Source: Pseudomonadota bacterium (GTDB lineage Bacteria > Pseudomonadota > Alphaproteobacteria > Acetobacterales > Acetobacteraceae). From it: a stretch of 64,000 nucleotides of DNA. The translations under genes and the position numbers were made by a program. Below the pieces are notes generated by a model that had not been told where the DNA came from, did not search any database, and saw only the letters and a program-made list of their open reading frames with translations. Where the stretch lies: contig JAJZBV010000001.1 in NCBI GenBank assembly GCA_021851785.1, forward strand, positions 62,001 to 126,000, read 5' to 3'. This document shows, in pieces, positions 17,212-25,699 of the stretch. Each line of letters begins with the position of its first letter. The stretch's first letter is position 1.

Positions 17212-18138
17212 ATGAAAAATCTCTCGATCCTTGTCTTTACGGCGGCATCCTTTGCAACGCTTCTGGCCGCGAGCGGCGTTCTGCTATGGCGGATGGCCGG
17301 CCAGGAGCGGATCCTCGCGCGCCTTCGCGCCGTCCAGCCGGGCGCCGAGCGGCGACAGCGTGAGCGATCCGGAAATGTAGCCCTCCGGCTGATCGCGGCG
17401 ATCGGCAATGCGATCTCGCGGAGTGGCCTGCTTTCCGGCCGGACCCGCGCCGAACTCGAGCACACGCTCGCGCGGGCCGGTTTCCGCCGCGGGCATGGGT
17501 TGGAGTTATTCGTCGGCGCGAAGCTTCTGCTGCTGGTGACAATGCCGTTGCTCGGCCTCGTGGTTGCGGCACGTCTCGGTCTCGCCGGCGTCTCGCGCGA
17601 TATCCCGCTCGCCGCCGCCGCTTTGGTCGGGCTTTTGGCGCCTGATTTCGCCTTGCGCAGTCTGCGGAAAAACCATTTGAAAGCGCTCGAGCGCGGGCTG
17701 CCGGACGCGCTCGATCTGATGGTGATCTGCACCGAGGCCGGGCTCGGCCTCGAGCCGACGATCCTCAGGGTCGCGACCGAAATCCGCCATGCCCACGCGG
17801 CGGTCGCCGATGAGTTCGCACAGACCGCGAGCGAATTGCGCATCACCTCCGACGTCCGCAGCGCCTTGCTCAATGCCGGCACCCGGACCGGGCTCGATGG
17901 GATCAAGCGTCTGGCGACGACCCTGGTGCAGACCATCCAATATGGCACGCCGCTCAGCCAGGCGCTCAGGACTTTGGCGGCGGAGATGCGCCAGGAGATG
18001 CTGACCCGGTTCGAGGCGCGGGCGGCGCGATTGCCGGTGCTGCTCACGGTGCCGATGATCGTTTTCATTCTTCCTTGTGTTTTTCTGGTCGTCGGCGGTC
18101 CGGCGATGGTGCAGGTGATGCGGATGATGAGCCATTGA
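17212..18138 (+). CDS. tadC: Inner-membrane platform protein TadC
   Basis: The 308-residue T2SSF-domain protein has the TadC-type block LPDALDLMVICTEAGLGLEPTI around residue 165 and GTPLSQALRTLAAEMRQEM further on. It ends with a hydrophobic helix (LPVLLTVPMIVFILPCVFLV). It pairs with TadB as the pilus platform. The gene follows tadB after 10 bases. Confidence 0.92.
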   Translation: MKNLSILVFTAASFATLLAASGVLLWRMAGQERILARLRAVQPGAERRQRERSGNVALRLIAAIGNAISRSGLLSGRTRAELEHTLARAGFRRGHGLELFVGAKLLLLVTMPLLGLVVAARLGLAGVSRDIPLAAAALVGLLAPDFALRSLRKNHLKALERGLPDALDLMVICTEAGLGLEPTILRVATEIRHAHAAVADEFAQTASELRITSDVRSALLNAGTRTGLDGIKRLATTLVQTIQYGTPLSQALRTLAAEMRQEMLTRFEARAARLPVLLTVPMIVFILPCVFLVVGGPAMVQVMRMMSH

Positions 18139-18146
18139 GGCATGAA

Positions 18147-18899
18147 ATGATCAAGCTTGGTCCGTTGTTCACGGTATTGCTCGGCCTTGCGGCCTGTGGC
18201 GGGCCACGTCCGGCCGCGCTCAATCTGCCGCCGCAATCCCCCGCCCTCGGCAGCGGCGAGCCGACCATAAGGGTGGCCGACGCGGCGCTGCTGGGTGGCG
18301 CACCGGCGATGGCGCTGGAGGTCGCCGACGGGATCCTTTCAAAGAATCCCGCGGATTTGTCGGCACTTTTACGCAAGGGAGAGGCTTTGTATCTGCTCAA
18401 GCGCTATGACGAATCGGAAGCTACCCTCGATCGGGTGCTCAAGATCAGCCCGGCCAATACGGCGGCGTTGCTCGGCCTGGGGCGTATCGGGCTCGCGCGT
18501 GACCCCGCAAAGGCGGCGAAACTGTTTTCAGAGGTGCTCGCCAGTGATCGACGCAACGCGGTGGCGCTGAACGATCTTGGTATCGCGCGCGACCTTCTGG
18601 GACAGCATTCGGCGGCGCAACTCGCCTATCGGACGGCACTCGCGATCACGCCGGACATGCTTGCGGCGCGGGTCAATCTCGGCGTCTCGCTCGCGGTGTC
18701 AGGGCACGAGAAGGAAGCGCTCGAAATATTGCGCCCGCTTGCCAATGCCCCGGACATGATCCCGAGGGTACGCCAGGATCTCGCAACGACGCTGGCTCTC
18801 GCGGGGGAAGATGGCGCCGCCCGCGAATTGCTGGCCAAAGATCTCTCATCGGCACAAGTTTCCGAAGCAATGTCTGGCGTGATGCGCCTTCGTGATTAG
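18147..18899 (+). CDS. tadD: TPR lipoprotein TadD
   Basis: The 250-residue protein begins with a lipoprotein signal (LLGLAACGG, Cys17), followed by at least four tetratricopeptide repeats (for example PADLSALLRKGEALYLLKRY, ANTAALLGLGRIGL, NAVALNDLGIARDLLG). TadD is the pilotin-like periplasmic/outer-membrane component of Tad systems. It is the last gene of the locus. An IS remnant begins soon after its stop. Confidence 0.88.
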   Translation: MIKLGPLFTVLLGLAACGGPRPAALNLPPQSPALGSGEPTIRVADAALLGGAPAMALEVADGILSKNPADLSALLRKGEALYLLKRYDESEATLDRVLKISPANTAALLGLGRIGLARDPAKAAKLFSEVLASDRRNAVALNDLGIARDLLGQHSAAQLAYRTALAITPDMLAARVNLGVSLAVSGHEKEALEILRPLANAPDMIPRVRQDLATTLALAGEDGAARELLAKDLSSAQVSEAMSGVMRLRD

Positions 18900-18954
18900 C
18901 CCGAGCTTCCGATTTGTTTTTCTTGTAACTCGTTGAAAATACACGACCGAGACG

Positions 18955-19298
18955 GAGCCGGTGCGGCTATCGGTGGACGCGGGCAGGCTGGCATGGTCGT
19001 TGGCGGCCGATAGACTGACGGCAACCTGGCAACTGTCCTGTTTGCCGAGTTGCCCGCAGTATTGCCGCGCCACCCCAACCGAATGGGTGCCCTTCTTCGG
19101 GATCCCCGTGTCGTCGACGATCAGTGCGCGGATCGCGCCATGCCGTTCGATGACAGGCAGCACACAGGCTCGCACGGCCGCCAGTGCCGCATCGTCAGAC
19201 CAGTCGGCCTTTGCCACGAAGTGATGCAGCGACTGATGCGCCGCGCGACCGGCATGCCCCAGCACCGGCGTCAGTGCCTCGACATAGGCAGAAAAATG
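18955..19298 (-). pseudogene. IS701-family transposase remnant
   Basis: On the minus strand the frame reads FSAYVEALTPVLGHAG, then HQSLHHFVAKADWSD and LIVDDTGIPKKGTHSVGVARQYCGQLG, then NDHASLPA. This is the N-terminal third of IS701-type DDE transposases (the DDTG Asp is catalytic). Similarity stops abruptly after NDHASLP, and the true N-terminus and the rest of the catalytic domain are absent. It therefore cannot make an active enzyme. It marks a past insertion between the Tad locus and the next module. Confidence 0.8.
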
Positions 19299-19300
19299 TG

Positions 19301-19343
19301 ATTGAGCTAAACTGCAACTACCGCGTTGGCGGTTTAGTTCAAT
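19301..19343. repeat. Long imperfect palindrome resembling two facing IS ends
   Basis: The arms ATTGAGCTAAACTGCAAC (19301-19318) and GTTGGCGGTTTAGTTCAAT (19325-19343) pair almost completely around a 6-base loop. The right arm contains GCGGTTTAGTTCAATC (19329-19344), matching the end of the element at 30160-30175 in 15 of 16 positions. It directly abuts the IS701 remnant. The remainder of the gap up to 19574 shows nothing I recognise. Confidence 0.6.
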
Positions 19344-19574
19344 CTATAAAGAAAAGTCGTTTTATCACACACCCCTGACCGATTTGCAGAATAGCCGGCT
19401 GCGGCATAGGACGCAACTCAATTGCACCTGCCGTTCTTTTTTTCAACATGGCGCGGGGCAACCTTCCGCGCTCCATCTTGGTTTCTCGGGCCCCTCCTGC
19501 GGCGAAGAGGGGAAGCCGCAGGCCATAAGAGCGTGCACAGCAAAAGGCGAACGCCCGATTTTGGCAGACAGGTG

Positions 19575-20633
19575 ATGGCTAGGAATTTCGGAACAGATCT
19601 GGACAAGATCGATCTTTCTGCCAACGAGAGCCCGCTTGGCCCTGCTCCCGGCGCCATCCGCGCCATCATCGAGGGCGCGCTGAGGGCGCATCGCTATCCC
19701 GACGCCAATGGCTTGGCGCTGAAGGCGGAGCTGGCCGAGATTCTGGGGGTGGCGGCCGAGCAGGTGGTTCTCGGCAACGGCTCGTGCGAGGTCCTCGATC
19801 TGACCGCCCGCGCCGTTCTCGGCAAAGATGACGAGGCGATGATCGGCTGGCCCTCGTTTCCCGCCTACCGATCGATGGTTGACCGCGCCGGAGCCAAGGC
19901 GGTGCTGGTGCCGCTGAAGGACCATGCCTACGATCTCGACGCGATGGCCGAGGCGGTGACCGGTCGGACACGGCTGGTTGTTCTCGGCAATCCCAACAAC
20001 CCGACCGGGCTGACATTCGGGCAGGCGGCCTTCACGCGCTTTCTCGAACGCCTCCCCGGGGAGGTCGTCGTCATCATCGACGAGGCCTATCACGACTATG
20101 TCGGGCGCGCCGACCGCGCCAATGCCCTCGATGAGATCGCTGGTGCCCACGCGCTGGTGGTGACGCGGTCGTTCTCGAAGGCGCACGGCCTGGCCGGCCT
20201 GCGCCTCGGCTACGGGGTTGCGCCGGTGCGGCTGGCGCGCCAGATCGAGGCTCAGCGCCAGCGTTTCAATACCAGCGGGATCGCCCAGGCGGCGGCCATG
20301 GCAGCGCTCGCCGACCACGAACACTTGGCACGTTGCGTCGCCCTCAACGGCGCCGGCCGCCAATGGCTGGAAAACCGGCTGGCGGCACTCGACCTCTTTT
20401 TCCTGCCGTCCGAGGCCAATTTCGTGATGGTGCGGGTGGGCGAGGGCAAGGCGGTCCACGAGCATCTGCGGGCGAGGGGGGTTCTGGTCAAGCCGCTCGA
20501 TGCCTTTGGCCTGCCCGACTATATCCGGGTCAGTGTCGGCCGGCCCGAGGAGAACGAGCGGTTCATCCAGGCCCTGATCGCCGTTCTGCCACAGACCCTC
20601 CCCGGGGAGCCGGCATGCTGCACGCCGATATAA
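19575..20633 (+). CDS. HisC-like class I/II aminotransferase
   Basis: The 352-residue PLP enzyme reads like histidinol-phosphate aminotransferase: DLSANESPLGPAP near the N-terminus, VVLGNPNNPTGLTF around residue 135, EAYHDYV (PLP-phenol Asp/Tyr region), the Schiff-base Lys in TRSFSKAHGLAGLRLGYG, and the C-terminal YIRVSVGRPEENERF with the substrate-carboxylate Arg. HisC relatives also transaminate aromatic and related amino acids, and it sits in a U32/LysR cluster rather than in a his operon. A specialised substrate is therefore likely. I prefer ATG 19575; the frame is open for 51 codons upstream. Confidence 0.75.
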   Translation: MARNFGTDLDKIDLSANESPLGPAPGAIRAIIEGALRAHRYPDANGLALKAELAEILGVAAEQVVLGNGSCEVLDLTARAVLGKDDEAMIGWPSFPAYRSMVDRAGAKAVLVPLKDHAYDLDAMAEAVTGRTRLVVLGNPNNPTGLTFGQAAFTRFLERLPGEVVVIIDEAYHDYVGRADRANALDEIAGAHALVVTRSFSKAHGLAGLRLGYGVAPVRLARQIEAQRQRFNTSGIAQAAAMAALADHEHLARCVALNGAGRQWLENRLAALDLFFLPSEANFVMVRVGEGKAVHEHLRARGVLVKPLDAFGLPDYIRVSVGRPEENERFIQALIAVLPQTLPGEPACCTPI

Positions 20634-21619
20634 CATTTCACCAACTGCGGATTTTTTGTGCCGTCGCCCAGGCGGCAACCTTGACGCGCGCCGGCAAGCA
20701 ACTCAGCTTGGCGCAGCCCACGCTCTCACAGCAACTGGCGAAGCTCGAGCGGAGCATCGGTGCCAAGCTGTTCGACCGCACCCGGAACCAGATGGTGCTG
20801 ACCGAGGTCGGGCGCTTTTTCCTGCGCCAAGCGCAACTCATTCTCGATGAGGTTGACCAGGCGCAAATCGGCCTTGGGGAATTCGCGGCCGGGCTGCGCG
20901 GCGTCATTCGCCTCGCCGGCCTCAATTCGATCATCCGCGTGCTGGTGCCCAACGCCATCGCCCGACTTGCCGAAACCCATCCGGACGTCGAATTCGACAT
21001 TCACGAGACCGCGCCGGCCGAGGCGCTCGACCTGCTTTACAACCGCGCCGTCAATATCGGGCTGATCGCGGCAAATTCCGTTGCCCAGAGCAGCGTCTCG
21101 TTCAAAAAAATTCCGCTCACGGAGGATCCGTACGTTTTTGCGGTGCCGAGCGGGCTGCGACTGGCGGAGGTTCTAGATCCCGATGCCAGCCTGTCGCCCG
21201 CGGAAAGGAAGATCGTCAACAGCTGTATCCAGTTCAATTTTGGCACACAGCATACAAGGCGGATCGCACATTGGTATCAACGGGTGCTGCCGCGCCATCG
21301 GCTGGTCACCCAATGCCGCAGCTACGAAGTGGCGCTCGGCATGGTGCGAGCCGGCCTCGGCGTTTGCCTGGTGCCGGCTTTGACCGCGCATGACGGTCAT
21401 GCCGGGATGGCCGGCATCGACCTTTACGCGACCGACCAGCCCTCCCGGAAGACGGTGGCCTTGGTGCCGGCGCAGTATCTGCGGGTCGAACCATACAAGG
21501 CATTCCTTCGGGCATTACAGGCAGCGGCCGGCACGGTACGTCTGCCCCATATTCTGCCGCCGCCACCCTTCATCGAGTTAGCCGCGGACTCTCACCAGGC
21601 CGATCTCACCTCGGCCTGA
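20615..21619 (+). CDS. LysR-family transcriptional regulator of the U32 cluster
   Basis: The 334-residue protein has an N-terminal winged helix (FHQLRIFCAVAQAATLTRAG, then LSLAQPTLSQQLAKLERSIG at residues ~30-50) and a LysR effector-binding domain. The start overlaps the aminotransferase gene by 19 bases, so the two are co-transcribed, which is uncommon for LysR genes that usually diverge from their targets. The probable target is the promoter at 21620-21812. The effector is unknown. Confidence 0.85.
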   Translation: MLHADITFHQLRIFCAVAQAATLTRAGKQLSLAQPTLSQQLAKLERSIGAKLFDRTRNQMVLTEVGRFFLRQAQLILDEVDQAQIGLGEFAAGLRGVIRLAGLNSIIRVLVPNAIARLAETHPDVEFDIHETAPAEALDLLYNRAVNIGLIAANSVAQSSVSFKKIPLTEDPYVFAVPSGLRLAEVLDPDASLSPAERKIVNSCIQFNFGTQHTRRIAHWYQRVLPRHRLVTQCRSYEVALGMVRAGLGVCLVPALTAHDGHAGMAGIDLYATDQPSRKTVALVPAQYLRVEPYKAFLRALQAAAGTVRLPHILPPPPFIELAADSHQADLTSA

Positions 21620-21642
21620 TTTTTACCGCCGTAGCTGATCAT

Positions 21643-21710
21643 GGAACGCATGTTCCGTGCCGGCGATTCCGCGCCTTCGCAGGCGCACGATGAACGGTTC
21701 TCAACGTTCC
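21643..21710. promoter_or_regulatory. Dyad sites upstream of the U32 genes
   Basis: The 193-base gap between LysR and the first U32 gene contains GGAAC-N4-GTTCC (21643-21656) and a second dyad GAACGGTTC (21692-21700), followed by AACGTTCC. They share the GAAC/GTTC half-site and could bind the LysR protein. An AT-rich stretch (GGCTATTTAAAATCACAATCAC, split here as GGCTATTTAAAA and TCACAATCAC) and GGCTATAGG follow before the start. The assignment is inferred from symmetry and position only. Confidence 0.4.
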
Positions 21711-21812
21711 CCTGCCTGGCTATTTAAAATCACAATCACGGCTATAGGTTCCCGGCCGGTGAAGGCGCCGCTAGCATCGCTCGCAACGTGATCACGCCGG
21801 GGAGGATTTCGC

Positions 21813-22820
21813 ATGGTGATGATGATGGCGCCCGGGGGTACCGGGGAAATGGCCAGGCTGGCGCTCGACGAAGGCGCCGATGCGGTTTACGTCGGGGTTC
21901 TCGGCTGGAGCCGCCGCGGCGCGGAACACGAACTCAACGACGACGAGATCCGGGGAATCATCGACTATGCCGGTGCGCGCGGCAAGGAAGTGCGCGTCGT
22001 CGTCAATACCCTGCCGAGTTCGACCGAAATCCCGATGTTCCTTGATCGCATCGATATGTATGCCGGCTGGGGCGCCAAGGGATTCATGATCAGCGACGTC
22101 GGCTGCATGCGCCTCGTGCATGAGCGACTGCCGCACGTCGCGATCCACACCAGCGTCGGCTGCGGCATCACCAACTTCCAGGATGTCCGTTTCCTCGCCG
22201 AGAGCGGGGCTACCCACATCGTTCTGCCCTATCGCATGACGGTCGAGGAAATCGCCGAGATCAAGGCCAAGACCGGGATCGGCATCGAGGTATTCATGTT
22301 CAAGACGCCTTCCGGCGGCAAGATCTGCCCCGGCAAGTGCATGATGAGCAGCTATTTCAGCTATCGCCACTGGCTGGACGAGAACGGCAAGGATCACTTT
22401 TTCGGCAGCGCCAGCCGAGGCGGCGATTGCCTGCGGGTGTGCCAGTCCAACTGGGAGTTCGGTACCGACGAGGAATCGCTCGGCCAGCCGATGACCATCA
22501 AGACCAATCCGGCGCTGTGGGTGGAGGAACTGCCGGCCTATCTGGCGGCCGGCGTCGATTGCCTGAAGGTTCCCGGTCGCGACCGTTCGGCGCAACTGGT
22601 TCGGGACATCGTGCGCTTCTATCGCACGGTGCTCGATCGCATCGCTGCGGGCGAGACCATCGATTTCACCGCTTACCGCCCTTTGCTGGCGAGCTTCCAT
22701 GAGCGCTGGAAAACCGAGCGGGGATTGCGTGACCGGCGGCTGATCGCCGAGGCCCGGCGCGAAGCGCTTCGTGCCGATCGCCTCACCGCCGCTTCCCCCG
22801 TCTGCGTCCCTGCGCAGTAA
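21813..22820 (+). CDS. U32-family protein, CPGKC subtype (first paralog)
   Basis: The 335-residue TIM-barrel-type protein has the U32 (peptidase U32/YdcP/UbiU) plan: MAPGGTGEMARLALDEGADAVYVG at the N-terminus (here in two pieces, APGG and GADAVYVG), HTSVGCGITN in the middle, and AGVDCLKVPGRDRS late. Cys172, Cys176, Cys206 and Cys210 (ICPGKC and CLRVC) are shared with the paralogs at 23773 and 25700 and are likely Fe-S ligands. The first pair is CxxxC, tighter than the Cx6C of UbiU. Residues 31-35 (GWSRR) are also invariant. Characterised relatives hydroxylate quinone precursors, tRNA or rRNA without O2; the substrate here is unknown. RBS GGGGAGG. Confidence 0.8.
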   Translation: MVMMMAPGGTGEMARLALDEGADAVYVGVLGWSRRGAEHELNDDEIRGIIDYAGARGKEVRVVVNTLPSSTEIPMFLDRIDMYAGWGAKGFMISDVGCMRLVHERLPHVAIHTSVGCGITNFQDVRFLAESGATHIVLPYRMTVEEIAEIKAKTGIGIEVFMFKTPSGGKICPGKCMMSSYFSYRHWLDENGKDHFFGSASRGGDCLRVCQSNWEFGTDEESLGQPMTIKTNPALWVEELPAYLAAGVDCLKVPGRDRSAQLVRDIVRFYRTVLDRIAAGETIDFTAYRPLLASFHERWKTERGLRDRRLIAEARREALRADRLTAASPVCVPAQ

Positions 22821-22852
22821 CCGTCATGACCTCCGGATCGCAAGGAATGTCC

Positions 22853-23770
22853 ATGTTCGAATTGTCGACCGACGTCACCTCGCCGAAGATACTTCGCCGC
22901 GGCGACTATTCCGCCTATGATGCCCTGTATCTTGGCGATTTCTCATGTCCGGACACGCTGGACAATTTCAGCTCGCACCCCGAATACCTGGTTGAAGGGG
23001 TTGAAGCCGTCAAGCTGCAAGGCAAGAAATGCTATCTCCGGCTCCACGCCGTTCCGAGCAACCACGAACTCGGTTCGGTGCGGACAATTATCGAAACGGC
23101 GATGCGGCTGCCGTTTGATGCCTTCGAGGTGCATAATCTCGGTCTCCTCAAGATGCTGCGCGAAATCGGCTGCAACAAGCCGATCCATCTCGGGGTGTTC
23201 GGCAATCTCTACACTGACGCGACCGCGCGCGTGGTGAAGGATTATGGGGTGACGCGCGTCTATCCCAATCCCGAACTCAGCCTCAAGGAGGCCATCTACA
23301 TCCGTGATCAGACACCGATTCAGGTGCTGATGCCGGTGCATGGCAAGATTCCGCTGGTGATCTCGGAGACCTGCTTCATCCTTGAGCATTCCGACCGCCG
23401 GCCGGATACGGGCTGTGGTTATCTATGCACCCGCGAGCATTGGCTGACCCGCCGCGCCGCTGGCGGATGGTCGCTCAAGGATACCGGCCGCATGACCCTG
23501 AGTGGCAGCGATCTCTGCATGCTTGAGCACGTCGACAAGCTGGTCGAGGCGAAGTTCGACGCATTTTATGTCCAGAGTCACGGGGAAAGCGGCGAATATG
23601 TCGCAACCGTCGGCCGCGTGTATCGCGATGCGCTGACCAAGGCCTTCGCCGGCGCGCCGGCCGAAGATCTCGCCGACGCCCTGCGCGAGGTCGGCGCATT
23701 CGCCAAAATGGGTCTGTGCAACGGTTATTACTTCGAGAGCGCCGGTCGGCGCTATGTCGGAAGGGCCTGA
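22853..23770 (+). CDS. UbiV-like U32-family protein
   Basis: The ~305-residue protein belongs to U32 but differs from its neighbours. Counting from ATG 22853, cysteines at 32 (DFSCPD), 174 (ETCF), 188 and 192 (GCGYLC) reproduce the spacing of the four Fe-S ligands of E. coli UbiV (39, 180, 193, 197). UbiV works as a heterodimer with UbiU. By analogy this protein may pair with one of the CPGKC paralogs around it. ATG 22853 has AAGGA at 6 bases; ATG 22826 would add nine residues without a good ribosome site. Confidence 0.7.
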   Translation: MFELSTDVTSPKILRRGDYSAYDALYLGDFSCPDTLDNFSSHPEYLVEGVEAVKLQGKKCYLRLHAVPSNHELGSVRTIIETAMRLPFDAFEVHNLGLLKMLREIGCNKPIHLGVFGNLYTDATARVVKDYGVTRVYPNPELSLKEAIYIRDQTPIQVLMPVHGKIPLVISETCFILEHSDRRPDTGCGYLCTREHWLTRRAAGGWSLKDTGRMTLSGSDLCMLEHVDKLVEAKFDAFYVQSHGESGEYVATVGRVYRDALTKAFAGAPAEDLADALREVGAFAKMGLCNGYYFESAGRRYVGRA

Positions 23771-23772
23771 CC

Positions 23773-24756
23773 ATGCCAACCCTGTTGGCGCCGGGCGGCA
23801 GCCGCGAGATGGCCATTGTCGCCATCGATGAAGGGGCCGACGTGATCTACGTTGGACCACTGGGCTGGAGCCGGCGGCCAGCTGAATCGGAGATGGACGA
23901 CGACGACATCAAGTCGGTGATCGACTATGCCCGCGACCGCAATCGTCAGGTTCGCGTGGTGCTCAATACTTTTCCCAGTCCGTTCGAGATGGAAGGCTTC
24001 ATCGCCAAGATCCGTCGCTATGCGGAGTTCGGTTGCTCCGGATTCATCATCACCGATCCTGGCGCGATCGCGGTGGTGCGCCGCTTGCTGCCGCAGACGG
24101 TGATCCATGTCAGCATCGGCAGCGGCATCACGAATGCCTGGGATGCGCGCTTTTACCGGGATCTCGGGGCGGACATGATCATTCTGCCCTATCGCTGGGA
24201 CGAAAGCGAGATCGAGCGGGTGAGCCGGTGCGCCGATATCGGGCTCGAAGTCTTCCTGTTCGAGACCGTTCAGACAGGAAAGATCTGTCCCGGCAAGTGC
24301 ATCATGTCGAGCTATCTCAAGTTCCGCGACTGGCTCCCGGTGGAAGGCAAGGACGCATTTTTCGGCAGCGCCAATCGCGGCGCTAAGGAATGCTATCGGG
24401 TCTGCCAGGTGCCGTGGGAGTTCGCCAGCGGGCAGGGCGTGGCACAGAGTCTGAAATTGCGCCGCGATGCGCGGCTGATGCTGGAACAGTTGCCGCGCAT
24501 GGTGGCTCTCGGCGTGGAGTGCTTCAAGCTGTCGGGCCGGGAGCGGCCGGTGCCGATGATCCGCGACCTCGTGCGTTTCTATCGCAAGGTGCTGGACGGA
24601 ATCATCGACAAGAGCGCGCTGGATATGAGCGTGTATGCCGGGGAGGCGGCACTTCTCGGCGCGCGCTGGAAGATCGAGAAAAATAAGCGCGTCGACAGTC
24701 TGATCGACCGGGCCGTCCCGCACGAGGCCGAGCCCATGCGCTGGGCAACCGCGTGA
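23773..24756 (+). CDS. U32-family protein, CPGKC subtype (second paralog)
   Basis: The 327-residue paralog of the 21813 protein is alignable almost without gaps in the first 200 residues. LLAPGGSREMA, GWSRR at 31-35, HVSIGSGITNAWD, ICPGKC (Cys172/Cys176), CYRVC (Cys207/Cys211) and GVECFKLSGRERP are conserved. The start follows the UbiV-like gene by 2 bases. The probable role is as for the first paralog: an Fe-S enzyme, or the subunit of one, in an unknown hydroxylation-type reaction. Confidence 0.78.
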   Translation: MPTLLAPGGSREMAIVAIDEGADVIYVGPLGWSRRPAESEMDDDDIKSVIDYARDRNRQVRVVLNTFPSPFEMEGFIAKIRRYAEFGCSGFIITDPGAIAVVRRLLPQTVIHVSIGSGITNAWDARFYRDLGADMIILPYRWDESEIERVSRCADIGLEVFLFETVQTGKICPGKCIMSSYLKFRDWLPVEGKDAFFGSANRGAKECYRVCQVPWEFASGQGVAQSLKLRRDARLMLEQLPRMVALGVECFKLSGRERPVPMIRDLVRFYRKVLDGIIDKSALDMSVYAGEAALLGARWKIEKNKRVDSLIDRAVPHEAEPMRWATA

Positions 24757-25685
24757 CGTCCGCGCCACCTGCCTTGCGCTGCGCCTTCGAGGCTACCGGC
24801 AGCCCGTCTTGGATCATGCGCACGATACAGGAATACGCGCTGGATCGCCGGCACGGATTTCGCCTCGCGCTCGCCCTCGGCCACGACCGTGGCACACGGA
24901 CGCGACGGGCGACCGAAACGGCGCTGGTCGAGGGCACGGCCGATCTTATCGACACCGACTGGATTTCCTTGGCGCGCCATCGCCACGCAGGGATCGGTTG
25001 TGCCGCGGTCTTTCCTTACGGGCGCGTCATGGGTGGGATCGTCGTCGCCGCGGGATCGGGGATCACCGATTTCGACGGTCTGCGCGGCCGGAGGGTCGGC
25101 GTGGTGCGCCGCGACGACAAGAACTGGTCGGTGGTCCGTGGAGCCTGCCTGCTTGGCCGCGGCTTCGACCCCGATACCGAGGCGGAGGTCAGCGAGGCCC
25201 TATCGAAGACGACGCTGGTCGAATGGCTTGAGGCTGGCCGTGTCGATGCCGCTCTTGTTTACTGGCATCTGGTGCCGCGGCTGACGACGACGGGCCGTTT
25301 TCGCCAATTATACGACGTTCTCGACTTGCTCGATCTCCTCGGCGTCGCCTCGCCGCCGACGACTTTCTTCACCTGCCGCGACGAATTTATCGCCGAGCAG
25401 CCCGACGTCATCACCGGCTTCATCGCCGCGTACCGCGAAGCGGTGATGCTGATGCGCGCGGATGGCGCGGTGTGGGATCAGGCGGCGGCACAAACCGGTG
25501 ACCCACCAGAGGTTCTGGACGGCCTGCGCGCCGCCTGGTGCCGCCGGGTGTGCATCGATTGGCGCTCCGACGACCTGGACGATCTCGATCGCCTGTTCGA
25601 ACGGCTGAAATCTCTCGATGGCGAAGGCGCCCTTGGCATTGGCGCCATTCCCGCGGGCACGTTCGCCCTCTTTCCGACGCATTGA
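24753..25685 (+). CDS. Cytoplasmic NMT1/THI5-like (SsuA-type) binding-fold protein
   Basis: The 310-residue protein looks like the periplasmic binding proteins of nitrate/sulfonate/thiamine-precursor transporters. It has DLIDTDWISLARHR, then ITDFDGLRGRRVGVVRRDD, then WLEAGRVDAALVYWHLVPRL. It has no signal peptide or lipobox (it begins MTSAPPALRCAFEATGSPSW), and no permease or ATPase gene is nearby. It probably acts in the cytoplasm as a ligand sensor or as an enzyme; THI5-type proteins of this fold make the thiamine pyrimidine. The GTG start overlaps the preceding stop (GTGA). Confidence 0.7.
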   Translation: MTSAPPALRCAFEATGSPSWIMRTIQEYALDRRHGFRLALALGHDRGTRTRRATETALVEGTADLIDTDWISLARHRHAGIGCAAVFPYGRVMGGIVVAAGSGITDFDGLRGRRVGVVRRDDKNWSVVRGACLLGRGFDPDTEAEVSEALSKTTLVEWLEAGRVDAALVYWHLVPRLTTTGRFRQLYDVLDLLDLLGVASPPTTFFTCRDEFIAEQPDVITGFIAAYREAVMLMRADGAVWDQAAAQTGDPPEVLDGLRAAWCRRVCIDWRSDDLDDLDRLFERLKSLDGEGALGIGAIPAGTFALFPTH

Positions 25686-25699
25686 AAGGAGCAGCCAGC

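Noticed and set aside
16311-18236. 641-codon minus-strand frame opposite tadB and tadC
   Set aside because: Antisense shadow; the plus-strand products are clear T2SSF proteins.
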